A DNA stretch of 64,000 nt from JAGNDO01 sp963704975 (GCA_963704975.1 CAVPIK010000003.1:248001-312000), one strand, 5' to 3'; shown: positions 39,192 to 49,980, numbered from the stretch's first letter. Program-made: numbers and translations. Notes: generated by a model from the letters alone, not told the origin.

Positions 39192-39235
39192 GGAGACAGG
39201 GAGACAAGAAGACAGGGAGACAAGGAGAGGTAGGG
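39190..39235. repeat. GGGAGACA word repeat
   Basis: GGGAGACAGGGAGACAAGAAG is followed by GACAGGGAGACAAGGAG, five imperfect units. It starts at the stop codon of the J-like gene. Confidence 0.75.
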
Positions 39236-39287
39236 GGCAATCTCCCAACCTTAATCCCGCCTCCCACATTCAGAAAGAGGAAACCCC

Positions 39288-39938
39288 ATGCATTTGATTC
39301 TGATTCGCCACGGCCAAAGCTACGTCAACCTGCCCGATTGGGCGGGAGGCAATGTGGATGCCGGGCTGACCGAGACCGGGCTGCGCCAGGCCGCGGCCTT
39401 GGCGGCGTGGCTGCCCGGCCACCTGCCCCAGGTTGACGCCATCTACGGCAGCACCATGCGCCGGGCCGTGGAGACCGTCACCCCCCTGGCCGCGGCCTAT
39501 GGCCAGCCCATCCGCTTTGACGACCGCATCCGGGAGATCGGCAGCAACCGCCTGGACCATACCCCCTATGCCAGCGACGATCTGCCCACGGAATACGCCG
39601 ACTTTTGGGCCAGCGAGTACCCCTTTGCCACCATCACCCCCGCGGCGGACCGGGGCGAATCGTTGATGCACTTCCGGGCCAGGGTGGGCATCTTTTTAGA
39701 GGAAATGGTGGTCGCCCATCGCCAGCAGACCGTGCTGGCCGTCTGCCACGGCGGGGTGATCGACGCCATGTTCGACAACACATTCAACGTCGGCCCCTAT
39801 CGCCGCTGTGAGATCTGGACCTCCAACACGGGCGTCACCCACTTTCAACTGGTGGAACTGCCGGGCCGGGAAGTGTGGCGGCTCCACTACCAGAACCGGC
39901 TCACCCACCTCCTGGCCACCCCGGAAGACATTACCTAA
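39288..39938 (+). CDS. Histidine phosphatase family protein (phosphoglycerate mutase-like)
   Basis: The 216-residue protein has the LIRHGQS motif with catalytic His 8, RIREI in the middle and the second catalytic His in AVCHGGVID. The family includes small-molecule phosphatases and cofactor-dependent mutases; the substrate cannot be told. The frame is intact. It lies 3 bases before the next gene and probably shares its transcript. Confidence 0.88.
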   Translation: MHLILIRHGQSYVNLPDWAGGNVDAGLTETGLRQAAALAAWLPGHLPQVDAIYGSTMRRAVETVTPLAAAYGQPIRFDDRIREIGSNRLDHTPYASDDLPTEYADFWASEYPFATITPAADRGESLMHFRARVGIFLEEMVVAHRQQTVLAVCHGGVIDAMFDNTFNVGPYRRCEIWTSNTGVTHFQLVELPGREVWRLHYQNRLTHLLATPEDIT

Positions 39939-39941
39939 ACC

Positions 39942-40621
39942 GTGGCAAACTCCGTACTGGCTCTTCGTGGGCCTAACCCTGGCGTTGACCGGCTTTTTGG
40001 GCTACGCCACTTTTTCCACCGCCCGCCTGTTGCAGAGCTGGCGACCGGAGGGCAACCTGATGCTCCTGCCCAGGCGAAAATCTCCTGCGCCTGGGCATGA
40101 TTGTGGCGTGCTGGGTGTTGGGGCGGTTGAGCGGATTGGGACCTGCTGCGTTGGGGTGGGGGGCGGATCGATGGGCGATCCAGGTGGGATGGGGCGTGGG
40201 GATTGGGCTGGGGGTGGCAGTTTTCTTTGTGGCGGCCACCCGCTGGCTGGTGCGGCGGACCGGCTCCCGCTTCTATTCGGACCAGATCATCGACCTGATC
40301 GTGCCCACGTCAAACCGGGAGTTGGTGTGGGTGGCCGCGGCCCTGCTCCCCGCCGTGCTGGTGGAGGAGTTGCTCTTCCGCAGTCTGCTCCTGGGCGGGC
40401 TGGCCCCCATCCTCCCCGTGGGCTGGCTGTTGGTGGGCTTCGGCGTGGTCTTTGGCCTGCTCCACAGTCCCCAAGGCATCTGGGGCATGACCGGGGCCGG
40501 ACTGGCCGGCATCCTCTTCGGCCTGCTCTTCCTCTGGCAAGGCAGCCTGATCCTGCCCGTCGTCGCCCACTATGTGGCAAATCTGGCCCAAATTGTCGTG
40601 GCGATGAGGGGTAGAGGGTGA
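39942..40621 (+). CDS. CPBP-family intramembrane metalloprotease, frameshifted twice
   Basis: About 225 residues and six or more helices. CPBP (ABI) motifs are EELLFR, FGLLHSP and the HYVANL segment, together forming the metal site within the membrane. GTG 39942 is the best start. Single surplus bases near 39955 and 40068 break the N-terminal helices. Bacterial members process membrane proteins or bacteriocins; the target is unknown. Confidence 0.8.
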
Positions 40622-40690
40622 GCGGGTGAAGGGGTGAAAGGGTGAATCGTCTTCACCCCGTCATTGTGCATTGTCATTGTGCATTACACA
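40622..40690. repeat. Word repeats GGGTGAA and CATTGTGCATTGTC
   Basis: Units GTGAAGGGGTGAAAGGGTGAA are followed by CATTGTGCATTGTCATTGTG. The second word set is the complement of the CACAATGCACAATG units found inside the oxidase gene (14.65 kb) and at 53.5 kb. Confidence 0.75.
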
Positions 40691-41443
40691 TCATACAGCC
40701 CGCGCAGCCCATTACGCCGGATCTTCAACACCTCCAGCACCATGTTGATGCTGTCGCGGATCGGGCTGATGCGGCTGTTGTCTTTGTAATACCAGTTGAT
40801 GGGCACCTCCACCAGGTCGTAGCCCAGGCGACGGCCCACAAAGAGCACTTCGATGTCGAAGCCCCAGCCGTCGATGGTCTGCTTGGGGAAGATGGCCTGG
40901 GCCGCCTCTCGGGTGAAGCACTTGAAGCCACATTGGGTATCCTCGATGCCCGGCACGGCCAGCACCCGCACGATCAAGTTGAAGACCCGGCCCATCAGAT
41001 GGCGATAGCCCGGCTCGTCATAGCGCACGGAACCGGGCAGCTCCCGGCTGGCGATGGCGATGTCGTAGTGGCTGTCTTGGAACTGGGGGGGCAGAAACTT
41101 GGCCACCTCTTCGATGGGCATGGAGAGATCCGCATCGCAGATAAAGAGAAAGTCCCCCACGCCCGCCAACATCCCCACCTTCACCGCCGCCCCTTTGCCT
41201 GGGCTGCTGTGCAAAAGCCGCAGTTCGAACGAATCCCCGGCCTGCATGGCCTCGTCCTGAAACCGGGTCGACCACCCCGCTGGTATCATCGCTTGATCCA
41301 TTTTCCACCACAATCACCTCGGCCTCATACGTCTGGCCGCGCAGAAACTCAGCGATCTTGCCCAAACTTTCGGGCAGGCGCATCTCTTCGTTATAGGCTG
41401 GGATCACAATGGTCAGCAGGGGGTGAGGGTTGGATTGGCTCAC
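40684..41443 (-). CDS. Family 2 glycosyltransferase (dolichyl/polyprenyl-phosphate type), frameshifted once
   Basis: GTG 41443 follows CGAGG. The N-terminus is IVIPAYNEEMRLPESL, then VVENGSSDDT and the metal-binding CDADLSMP. The later parts CGFKCFTREAAQAIF and GWGFDIEVLF are typical of polyprenyl-phosphate glucose/mannose transferases. A +1 change near 41270 splits it. About 253 residues, no large membrane domain. It would transfer a sugar from a nucleotide donor to a lipid carrier. Confidence 0.85.
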
Positions 41444-41464
41444 AAGGTTTCCTCGGTTTTCTGT

Positions 41465-41576
41465 TAACCCCACCTAACCCTCCCCAGATTGGGGAGGGAC
41501 AGATAGGTTGACCGGACTTTCGTCTCGGCGATTCGGCTCCTCCCCCAATCTGGGGGAGGCGGGAGGGGGTGGTTTG
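41465..41576. repeat. Repeat family B, copy B2
   Basis: TAACCCTCCCCAGATTGGGG, AGGTTGACCGGACTTTCGTC, GGCTCCTCCCCCAATCTGGG and GAGGGGGTGG follow in order. It has the same orientation as B3. Confidence 0.88.
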
Positions 41577-41579
41577 GCC

Positions 41580-42498
41580 CTACCCCATCAGACTGAACAG
41601 GGCCAGCAACGAGACGAACTCCACAAGAATGGCCCCACTCCACAGCAGATAGGCCGCCGTGTGATGATCCCGGCAGGCCAGCCACAGCCCCCAAATGCTG
41701 TTGAAGCCAAAGCTGACCGCGCCGATGATGGGCAAGACAAAAAGGGACGATTTGCCCCGCACCAGATCCGGGATGCCGTCCCGGTTGTAGCGGATGGTCA
41801 AGGCTTCCGGCAGCCCCGGATAACGCACCATCAGGATGCCGACTAAAATCACCAGCCCCAACAGCCCTAGCCCCAACAGCACTTGGGATGGGCGGTCAAA
41901 TAACTCGCCCGGCTCCATGTTGTTGCACAGCCGGGGACGCTCCAAACGCACGCGGCCATCGGTCTCTGTGGCACCCAGTTCGGCCCTGGCTTGCAAGGCC
42001 TGGATAAAGACCTGGTTGTTGACCGGCGACAGGGCAAAGATGCCCGTCTCGCCCGTGTCCAACAGCACGCAACTGGGCAGCGGACGGCTGGCGAACATGC
42101 GCACCCCCACCAACCCGGCGGCCCGGGCCGGACGCACAAAGGGGCTGGGCCAGCGGCTCCAATGGTTGCCGCTCAGGTCCACAACCCCGTCTCACCGCGC
42201 CCCCGTCCACCACCCGGCGGATGGCCCCCAGGGGGATGATCTGGCGCTGCAAGCCCCAGCGCACGGTGACCGCATTGCGGTCCATCCAATATTCCAAATT
42301 GAAGGCGCCCACCGTGCGCAGCCCCAACCAGACCAACACGGGCACGCTGGCCAGCAGGATCAGCACCAAGAGCAGGCTGACCCCATCCACCGGCCGGCGC
42401 ACCAGCCAGACCCCCAGGGCCAGGTCGATCAGCAGAATCCAGCTTGTCGCCGCCAGCCCTTCCCAGCGACTGCGGCAGGGGGAGGGCTTAAAGATCAT
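41580..42498 (-). CDS. Membrane protein with PH-like domain, frameshifted once
   Basis: About 305 residues. Two N-terminal helices precede a bacterial PH-like segment (YWMDRNAVTVRWGLQRQII..LGAIRRVV). A middle beta-rich part follows (LLDTGETGIFALSP). The C-terminal third has three helices and a DUF1648-like phrase (LPEALTIRYNRDGIPD). A +1 change near 42190 joins the halves. It overlaps the end of the surE gene by 11 bases. No enzymatic motif is seen. Confidence 0.65.
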
Positions 42499-43298
42499 GG
42501 GGGGCCACGGGCGCGGGCTGGGCAAATTCCCAACTCGCCAACTGCTTCATGAAGGCGTAATCGGTCAAATCCAAATTGATCGGGGTCACGGAGATCAGCC
42601 CGGCCTTGATGGCGGCGATATCCGTGCCCGCATCCGGGATGCCGTCGGGAATGCCGCCGTCATACCAAAAATAGGTGCGGCCCCGGGGATCCGTGCGCTT
42701 GTCCAGCCCTTTTTCATAGATGCGGGTGCCCAGGCGGGTGAGGACCGGGCCGCCGATCTCGTTGACTGGCATGACAGGGGATGTTGACATTGAGCAGGGT
42801 GTAGGGGGGCAATCCCCGGTCCAGCACCTGCCGGGCCAGATCCGCGGCCACCCGTGCCGCCACCTGCCAGATCTCGTCCAGATTGGACCCTGGGGCGCGG
42901 TGCAGGCTGCACGCGCTGATGGAGATGGCCGGGGTGTCGTAGATCACCGCTTCCATGGCCGCGGCCACCGTGCCGCTATAGGTGACATCGCTGCCCAGGT
43001 TGTACCCCTCGTTGATCCCGCTCACCACCAGATCCGGCTTGGTCCCCGTGGCCCCCAGCACGGTCAGGGCCACACAGTCCGACGGCGCGCCGTTGGTGAT
43101 GAAGGCGGGCGAGCCGTCCGCCAAGGTGCTTGGCTCCAGGCGCAGGGGCTTGTGCATGGTCTTGGTGTGGCCGGCCGCGCTCCAGTTGCTCTCCGGGGCC
43201 ACCACGGTCACGTCGCCGATGGCGGACAGGGCATTTTTCAAGTAGACCAACGCCTGGGCCTTGATGCCATCGTCGTTGGTGATCAGGATGTTGGGCAT
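42488..43298 (-). CDS. surE: 5'/3'-nucleotidase SurE, frameshifted once
   Basis: NDDG at residues 8-11 provides the metal-binding Asp pair. SNWSAAGH and SGINEGYNLGSDVTYSGTV are the other SurE signatures. A +1 change near 42770 separates the last 90 residues. SurE removes phosphate from nucleoside monophosphates and short polyphosphates in survival conditions. The length of about 270 residues is slightly above the average. It starts opposite a short stretch of word repeats. Confidence 0.92.
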
Positions 43299-43309
43299 GG
43301 GATGTCCTT

Positions 43310-43415
43310 TTTAGCGGTTAGCTGGCAGCCGGTAGCCGGTAGCTCTGGTAGGGGCCAAATACCCCAGGTTTTTCTAAACCACAAAGCTAACGGCCAACGG
43401 CTAATTGCCAACGGC
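43310..43415. repeat. Word repeats GGTAGCCGGTAGC / GCTAACGGCCAACGGC
   Basis: GTTAGCTGGCAGCCGGTAGC, CGGTAGC, then after about 50 bases GCTAACGGCCAACGGCTAAT and TGCCAACGGC, partly inverted. It lies between surE and the PBP gene and overlaps the PBP stop. Confidence 0.7.
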
Positions 43416-46400
43416 TCTTTTGACATAAAACTTGACTTCGTTGCTCTCGACCTTGTTGCCGGAGCGGTCAAAGGCCTTGATCTTGACCGTGTGCTGTTCA
43501 ATATAGACCCCGGTGCGGGTGAAGATGGCCCCGAAGCCGCCGTCGTAGAGACGCATCCGCCCAGGCTGCACGTCCGGGTCATCGCTTTGGAAGGCCAGCC
43601 AGTTGACGCTCTGCTCGGCCACAAAGGTCTCTTCGCCCGTGACTTCCCCGCTCACCTCGTCGGTGATGGGGCGGGTGGCCTCGATGTAGGCCCCCTCCGT
43701 GCTGGGCAGGTTGCGCATGGTGATCTCCCAGCGCTCGTTGTAGGGGGCCACGGTGCTGGTGCGCAGCAGGCTGCCGTCCAGATAGAACTCCACCCGGTCG
43801 ATGGCGAAGTTGTCGTTGGCGATCACGTTGATGTTGATCTGCTCGTCTTTCTTCTCCACCAAAAGCCGGTTGGCTTCCGGCTCGCTGATGTAGACCGTGG
43901 GCGGCGTGTTGTCGATGGTGACCGGGCTGTTCCAGGTGCGCACATTGCCGTCATTCTGGCGCACGGAGAGGCGCAGGGTGTACAGCCCCTCGCCCAAGCC
44001 CGTGGTTTCCAGGGCTTCCAGCACCCCGTTGCTCACCTGATTGCCATGCTCCGGCCCAATCTGCGTCCACTCTTGGGGATCGCTCCCGGCCCGATCTCCA
44101 CGCGGAAGTTGGAGAAGTTGCCCCCCTGGGCGTTGCCGATGATCTCCACCCGGCCCTTGATATAGCCATAGGGCTGGGGCGAGATGATGGCCACCTCCGG
44201 GTCGAAATCTTCCGGAGAGAGCACGCTCTGCTCCTTGGGCGGCTGGGGAATGCCGCTCTCCCGCACCCAATCGTCCGCCTCTGGGGGCAGGATCTGGAAG
44301 ACCTGGGTCACCCGACGTTCCGGCGGGGTGGCCGGGGTGGCCAGCAGCCCCGTGTCCGAGTCCAGCTCGAAGGCCTGCCAGATGTTGTCCTGCACGGTCG
44401 GCTCCGTCCCGGCGATGAAGATCTCCGAGCGCTGGCGGGCGCAGTTGCCGCCGGGCAGCAGCCCGCTGGGTTCACACACGGCCCGGCTGGTGACAGTGGC
44501 CGGGCGGTCATACCAGCGGGCGGGCAGCCCTTCGTGATAGCGCTGCATGACCGCGTTCCAAATCGGGGCCGCACCGGACAAGCCCGGTGACATTCTCCAT
44601 GGATTCGTTGTCTGTGTTGCCCACCCACACCCCCACGGTCAGTTGCGGGGTGAAGCCCATGGTCCAGTTGTCCTTCCAGCCGTTGGTGGTGCCGGTCTTG
44701 GCCGCCACCTTGCGGTCGGGCAGGGTCAGGGCCGTGTTCGAGCCAAAAGAAGGGGCCCGGGCCACATCGTCGCTCATGATGTCGGCCAGCACATATTGGG
44801 CCTCGGCGCCGATCACCCGCTCCACATCCGGGCGCTCGTATTGCTTGAGGATATTGCCTTCGCTGTCCTGCACCACCAGCAGGGAGACCGGGTTGAGGTT
44901 GCGAAAGCCCGTGCGCCGCTCGTCCGCGGTCACCGGCTGGCCGGCCATCACCCCGCCGTTGCCCAGCACGCTATAGGCATAGGTGTGGTCCAGCAAAGAG
45001 ACCTCACCGCCGCCCAGCACCAGGCTGAGGCCATAGTAGTTGAGTCCCCGGTCCAGGCCGTTGATGCCCAGGCGATGGGCCGTGCGCAGGGCATTGGCCA
45101 CCCCAACCTGGTCCATCACCTTGATGGCGGGAATGTTGTACGACCGAGACAGGGCATTGCGCAGGGAGACCGGGCCATGATATTGGCGGTCATAGTTCTC
45201 CGGCACATAGAAACTGCCGTCGGTCTGGATGAAGGGGGTGCGCACATCCATGATCATGCTGGCCGCGGTCATGCCCTGTTGCAGGGCGGTCAGATAGACA
45301 TAGGGCTTGAAGCTGGAGCCGGGCTGCCGATCCGCCAGGGCCACATTCACCTGGCCGTCGATGGCGTCATTGTTATAGTCCAGGGAGCCGACCATGGCCA
45401 GAATCTCGCCCGTGTCCGATCTTGATGGCCACCACAGACGCGTTGCTGGCGTTCTTCTTGGTGTCGATCAACACCTGGACCTGCTCCCGGGCCACCTGTT
45501 CGGCGTACTGTTGCAGCTCTACATCCAGGGTCGTGTAGACGGTCAGCCCTTTTTTCCAGATAAAATAGGGATCGTCCACGGTGTTGAACTCTCTTTTTAA
45601 TTGGTTCAGGGCATAGAGCGCAAAGTGGGGCGCGGTGAGAATATCGAAGCGTTCGTTGGCGGACGCTTGCAGGGCCAGGGGCTGGGCAAAGGCGGCGTCG
45701 GCCTCGGCCTGGGTCAGATAGCCGGCCGCGGCCATGGCCTGCAGGGTGATGCCCTGGCGCTCTTTGGCGATTTCCGGATTGTCAAAGGGGTTGAGGGCGG
45801 GATAGTTGGGGATGGCCGCCAACATGGCCGCCTCGGCCACATTGAGCTCCGCTGCTGCTCTTGCCAAAATAGACCTGGCTGGCCGCCTCGATCCCATAGG
45901 CCAGGTTGCCGTAGAAGTTATAGTTCAAGTACCACTCCAGGATCTTCTCCTTGGGGTACTTGCGGGTCACCTCCATGGAGAGGATCACCTCTTTGATCTT
46001 ACGGGCGTAGCTCTGCTGGGTGCGCTCCTCGATCGGGATGACCACATTCTTGATCAACTGCTGGGTGATGGACGATCCACCCTGCACCGAGCCGCCCTGG
46101 ATATTGGAGTAAAAGGCGCGGAAAAGTCCCCGCACGTTGATGCCAGGATTGTCCCAAAAGTTGCGATCTTCCAGGGCCACCGCCGCATTGGACACCCAGG
46201 GGGACATCTCATCCAGGGGCAAATAGGTGCGATCCCCCCGGAAGGGGCGGGGGTCCACGCTCTCGTAGAGCAGATAGTTGCCCGTGCGGTCATAGATGCG
46301 CACGGTCTGGAACTCTTCCTGCTGAAGCTCGATCACGCTGGCGTCGGGCAACTGCTCGGCATAGAAGGAATAGATGCCCAACGCCGTACTGGTGCCCGTG

Positions 46401-46564
46401 GCAATCGCCCCGCCCACCAACACAACAAAGATCAAGGCCACCACGGCCAGGGCCTGAAAGGTCCACAGCCACGGGCGGGGCCGCTTTTCCACCGCCCGCT
46501 GCCGCCGCCGCCGTTTGATCAAGATCTGCTTCAAATTCTGATCGTGCCGATCCGTACGCTGCAT
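43401..46564 (-). CDS. Class A penicillin-binding protein (PBP1A-like), frameshifted
   Basis: The order is cytosolic basic tail, one membrane helix, GT51 glycosyltransferase (EDRNFWDNPGIN, GGSSITQQLIKN, RKIKEVILS), then transpeptidase (GSSFKP with active Ser, SYN, KTGTTNGWKDNW). A C-terminal extension of about 380 residues includes an Ig-like segment (PPTVYISEPEAN..IDRVEFYLDG). It polymerises and cross-links peptidoglycan. +1 changes occur near 45870, 45420 and 44585; the break near 44085 needs the opposite sign. The total is about 1050 residues. ATG 46564 follows GGGAG. Confidence 0.9.
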
Positions 46565-46587
46565 AAAACACAACTCCCTAAAACAGG

Positions 46588-46740
46588 ATAACGGGGAGAC
46601 AGCCAAAGCCGTCTCCCCGGCAAAAACAGACTTATTTTATCACTTCGCCAAGGAAAGACCCAAGTTGCCAACGATTTTGGCACGGATTGGGTTCCGAAGA
46701 GGGAAGGCAAAAGGCAAAGTGCAAAAGGCAAAAGTGGTGT
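46588..46740. repeat. Hairpin plus GCAAAAGGCAAAGT word repeats
   Basis: CGGGGAGAC..GTCTCCCCGG forms a hairpin near 46590-46620, then AAGGCAAAAGGCAAAGTGCA and AAAGGCAAAAG near 46705-46735. The GCAAAAGGC words recur as both arms of the large hairpin at 51.8 kb. Confidence 0.7.
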
Positions 46741-46812
46741 GGGGCTTATCGTGCGTCAGGGCCAAATGAACCAGTCAACCAATCAACCCCATCCTTTCAC
46801 CCCTTCACCCGC

Positions 46813-47569
46813 TCACCCCTTCACCTTCTCCGCCACCAAAAAGTGACTCAGCCCCAACGCGGCCAGGGGCGTCTGCTCCAGGCCGTAGGTGATGCGGCGG
46901 ATCCATTTGCCCAGGCCAGGGCGACGATGGACGATGTTGTCGTAGCCGGGGTAGATCTGGGTGTGGTGGAGGATGCGCACGGGCTGACCGCTGAAAAGGC
47001 GGCGCAGGCCAGATGCCGTGTAGGCCCGCACATGGGGGGCCAGTCGATTGCGCAGGGGATCCGGCAGATAGTTGATCAGGGGCGTGTTGCCAAAATGATA
47101 GACCCCCTGCCAATAGTGGCCGTGGGTCTCGAAGGGATAGAGCCGGTTGGGCACAAAGATCACCGCCCGGCCGCCGGGACGCAGCACCCGCACCATCTCC
47201 GCCACGGCCTGGGCGTCGTCCTGCACATGCTCCAGGACTTCGTGGCTCAGGATCAGGTCAAAGCTGGCGTCGGCATAGGGCAGGGCTTCGCAGACGGCCA
47301 AGCCCAGCCCGGCCCCCGGCGCGGTCCCCACGGCCAGGCGCAGATGCTCCGGCTCGATGTCCATGCCGTGGACCTGGCCGAAGTGGGGCTGCAAGGCCCG
47401 CACATACATGCCCGTGCCGCAGCCGTCGACCAAGGCGCGGTCCATGCGTTGCGGTCGCCCAGGCCAGGATCATGGCCAGCCGTCGCTCCTGCCCGGCCCG
47501 CCACACAAAGCTGGGGTTGCCCCGCAAGGCCGCCCGCTCCCCGTGCAGATCCGCGACGGTCCCTGTCAT
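46813..47569 (-). CDS. SAM-dependent methyltransferase, class I, frameshifted once
   Basis: The SAM-binding motif I is ALVDGCGTGMYVRAL. The following D/E strand is MDIEPEHL, and the motif ILSHEVLEHVQDDA is typical of Methyltransf_11. A +1 change near 47452 separates the first 39 residues. The length is about 250 residues. Its ATG overlaps the stop of the ubiE-type gene (ATGA), so they are translationally coupled. The substrate is unknown, perhaps a quinone or lipid intermediate by context. Confidence 0.82.
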
Positions 47570-48264
47570 TTCTCCCCCACATGGATGGCCACGGTGCCAA
47601 ACATCTTTTTGACATAAAAGACATTTTTTAACCCCACAAATTCCATGCGTCGCTGTAATTCGTCCGGCGCGGTGAAGGCGACCGTGCTCTGGGGTAAATA
47701 GGTGTAGGCGTCTCTGGCCCCACTGATCAAACCGCCGATCAGGGGCACAATATTGAAAAAATAAAATTGGATAAACGGCCCCAGCAGGGTGGTGGAGGGC
47801 GGGGTGATCTCCAAACAGACCACCTTGCCGCCGGGGACCGTCACCCGGCGCTGTTCGCTGAGGGCCAGGTTGAGGTCGGTGACGTTGCGCAGGAGGAAGC
47901 CGCTGGTCACGGCGTCGAAGGTGTTGTCCGCATAGGGCAGGGCCAGGGCGTCGGCCTGGGCAAAATGGACCGTGCGGCCAGGGATCTTGCCCACCCCGTG
48001 GGCCATCATTTCATAGGTGAAATCGCTGCCCATGGCGGTCATCCCCGGGCGCAGGCCCAGGGCTTCATAGGCGATGTCCCCGGTGCCCGTGCCCACATCC
48101 AGCAGGCGGCCTTGGGGCGGCAGGGCGCAATAGCCCAGCATCTCCTTGCGCCAGCGCTGGTCCTGCATGCCGGTCATCAACCGGTTCATCAGGTCATAGG
48201 TGGGCGCAATCTCGGCGAACATTTGATTGACGTAGGTTGATTTTGTCTCAGGTGTCGGTAGCAT
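47566..48264 (-). CDS. ubiE: Demethylmenaquinone/ubiquinone methyltransferase UbiE/MenG-like
   Basis: The 232-residue intact protein shows the UbiE pattern: VNQMFAEIAPTYDLMNRLMT, LLDVGTGTGDIA, GFLLRNVTDLNLAL and the C-terminal FGTVAIHVGEK. It methylates the quinone ring in the last steps of menaquinone (or ubiquinone) synthesis. Chloroflexota use menaquinone, so MenG activity is likely. The start at 48264 lies directly against word repeats rather than a normal Shine-Dalgarno site. Confidence 0.87.
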   Translation of the reverse strand: MLPTPETKSTYVNQMFAEIAPTYDLMNRLMTGMQDQRWRKEMLGYCALPPQGRLLDVGTGTGDIAYEALGLRPGMTAMGSDFTYEMMAHGVGKIPGRTVHFAQADALALPYADNTFDAVTSGFLLRNVTDLNLALSEQRRVTVPGGKVVCLEITPPSTTLLGPFIQFYFFNIVPLIGGLISGARDAYTYLPQSTVAFTAPDELQRRMEFVGLKNVFYVKKMFGTVAIHVGEK

Positions 48265-48302
48265 AGGATTTTGGATTTCTGATTTCAGATTTTGGATTGG
48301 GG
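48263..48302. repeat. STRR-like word repeats at the ubiE start
   Basis: On the minus strand CCCCAATCCAAAATCTGAAA is followed by TCAGAAATCCAAAATCCTATG, running into the start codon of the ubiE-type gene. The same words form the start of the PfkB gene at 53.55 kb. Confidence 0.8.
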
Positions 48303-48314
48303 GCGAGGACGAAT

Positions 48315-48779
48315 TCAGCTTTGCCAGTGGTCGTACTCGATGCCCCGGGCAGTGGCGGCGGCGATGTCGGGGCCGTAGATGCGGTCCAGCGTATGCAGGG
48401 CCATGTCGATCCCGGCGCTGATCCCGGCGCTGGTGATGAGGCTCACTTTCTCGGACCGCTGGTGGATCCAGGCCATCAATCGCTTGTTGTGATTGGCCGT
48501 GCGGGTGCCCTGTCCGCCGGGAATCACCAGAATGTCGGCCTGGGGACAACTGTCCAGTGAATAGCTGGGGAGCACCACCAGCCCATTACGGCAGATAATC
48601 GGGTCGTCCTGCTCGGCCACGGTGAAGACCTCCATCAGTCGGTTCTGGCTGTCTGGGCTGGGCCGGGCGGCGCTAAAGACTTCAAAGGGGCCGGCAAAGT
48701 CCAGCAGTTCCACACCGTCAAAGAGCAATATAGCCACCCGGTTGACGGTGGACCTTTCTTCGGGTTCGGGTCGTTGCAT
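48315..48779 (-). CDS. DJ-1/PfpI family protein with internal deletion
   Basis: Starts as a normal DJ-1/PfpI-type protein (VAILLFDGVELLDFAGPFEV, ILVIPGGQGTR). At residue ~113 the strand VSLITS runs straight into AGISAGIDMALH, which in relatives lies about 50 residues further on. The nucleophile elbow with the usual Cys (ITSVCTG-like) is therefore missing. The chain has 154 residues instead of about 200. The frame is intact, so this is an in-frame deletion, real or from assembly collapse. The protein is probably inactive. Confidence 0.75.
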   Translation of the reverse strand: MQRPEPEERSTVNRVAILLFDGVELLDFAGPFEVFSAARPSPDSQNRLMEVFTVAEQDDPIICRNGLVVLPSYSLDSCPQADILVIPGGQGTRTANHNKRLMAWIHQRSEKVSLITSAGISAGIDMALHTLDRIYGPDIAAATARGIEYDHWQS

Positions 48780-48811
48780 GACTATCTTTTGTCCCTGTTT
48801 TGGTCGTTTGA

Positions 48812-48940
48812 ACTACCAACCCCTCCCTAACCCTCCCCAGGTTGGGGAGGGGACAGATCAGGTTGACCGGACTTTCGTCTACGACGATCCGGCTCCTCCC
48901 CCAATCTGGGGGAGGCTGGGAGGGGGTGGTTTTTTGAACT
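48812..48940. repeat. Repeat family B, copy B3
   Basis: GAACTACCAACCCCTCCCTA, CCCTCCCCAGGTTGGGGAGG, CAGGTTGACCGGACTTTCGT, CTCCTCCCCCAATCTGGGGG and GGTGGTTTTTTGAACT. Small outer arms (TTTGAACTACC / GGTGGTTTTTTGAAC) bound the element. Confidence 0.9.
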
Positions 48941-49832
48941 ATCCCACCCGCTGATTCAGCCAGGCCGCCAGATCCCCAAGGGGCTTCTCTCGGTCCAGAT
49001 CGTTGTGCAGCTCGTGGAAATGGTCCGGGTAGAGGTAGAGTGTCTTGTCTGTGGCCGGGAGGTCACGGAAAAACTTCTGGCTCAAAGATGGCACCACCAA
49101 GCGATCCTGCATCCCCTGCATTACCAAAATGGGCAGGGTGATCTTGTCCATGGCCTTGGGCCAATTGGCTTGGGCCGCCATCATCTCCATGGCCCAGCGG
49201 GCGGTGATAAATCGATTGCCCAGGGAATCTGTGTCAAATTCGGCGATGATCTCCGGGTCCCGAGAGACCGGCTCGCTGCCCCGATTGTCGATGGTAAAGG
49301 TGGGATAGACCCTGGACATGACCTGAAGCAGGGCCACCATGCCCCGCCCCACCCGTCCGCCGGGCACACCCAAAGCCGGGGAGCCGATGATGGCCAGATC
49401 CACGGTGCTGCCGTATCGCTGCAAATAGTGTACGGCGATCAGCCCGCCCATTGAATGGCCATACAGGGTCAGGGGTTGATTCCCCCCCTCGGCCCGGGCC
49501 AGGGCCACCGTGCGCTTGAGGTCCAGCAAATAGTCCGCAAAGCGGTTGACATGGCCCGGCTTGCCCCCGGATCGGCCAAAGCCCCGGTGGTCCTGGGCAT
49601 AACAGGCGTAGCCCTCGGCCAGCAACTGACGAACCAGGTTCAAATAGCGCCCCCCATGCTCGCCCAGCCCGTGGACGATCACCACTGCGCCCCGCCTGGC
49701 GGCTGTGATGGGCAGCCAGCGCCGGTAGAGAATAGGCGTTCCGCCTTCGCCGTCAAAGGTGCCGTCAGCGTAGTCGGCAAGCCCCGCCAAGGCATATTTT
49801 GGATCATCGATCTGTTGTGGGGTTAAGGCCAT
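48939..49832 (-). CDS. Alpha/beta hydrolase, monoacylglycerol lipase family
   Basis: A 297-residue protein with Hydrolase_4 features: VVIVHGLGEHGGRY, QDHRGFGRSGGK, nucleophile elbow YGHSMGG (Ser near 126), acid in QGMQDRLV and the catalytic His in PDHFHELHND. It resembles bacterial monoglyceride lipases and lysophospholipases. Cytosolic. ATG 49832 (MALTPQ) is preferred to an upstream Met at 49874. Its stop overlaps the edge of repeat B3. Confidence 0.88.
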   Translation of the reverse strand: MALTPQQIDDPKYALAGLADYADGTFDGEGGTPILYRRWLPITAARRGAVVIVHGLGEHGGRYLNLVRQLLAEGYACYAQDHRGFGRSGGKPGHVNRFADYLLDLKRTVALARAEGGNQPLTLYGHSMGGLIAVHYLQRYGSTVDLAIIGSPALGVPGGRVGRGMVALLQVMSRVYPTFTIDNRGSEPVSRDPEIIAEFDTDSLGNRFITARWAMEMMAAQANWPKAMDKITLPILVMQGMQDRLVVPSLSQKFFRDLPATDKTLYLYPDHFHELHNDLDREKPLGDLAAWLNQRVG

Positions 49833-49980
49833 GGTTGTCACAACTCTTTCACGCATTTGTGACGGGCGATCCATGCGCCCGTCATCACTCGTTTATCCAG
49901 GGAAATATCAAGGTATCTTAACAGATTTGACCCCAATCGTCATATTCGAGGTGAGATATTCCCCGAAGCGATCCCGCCTC

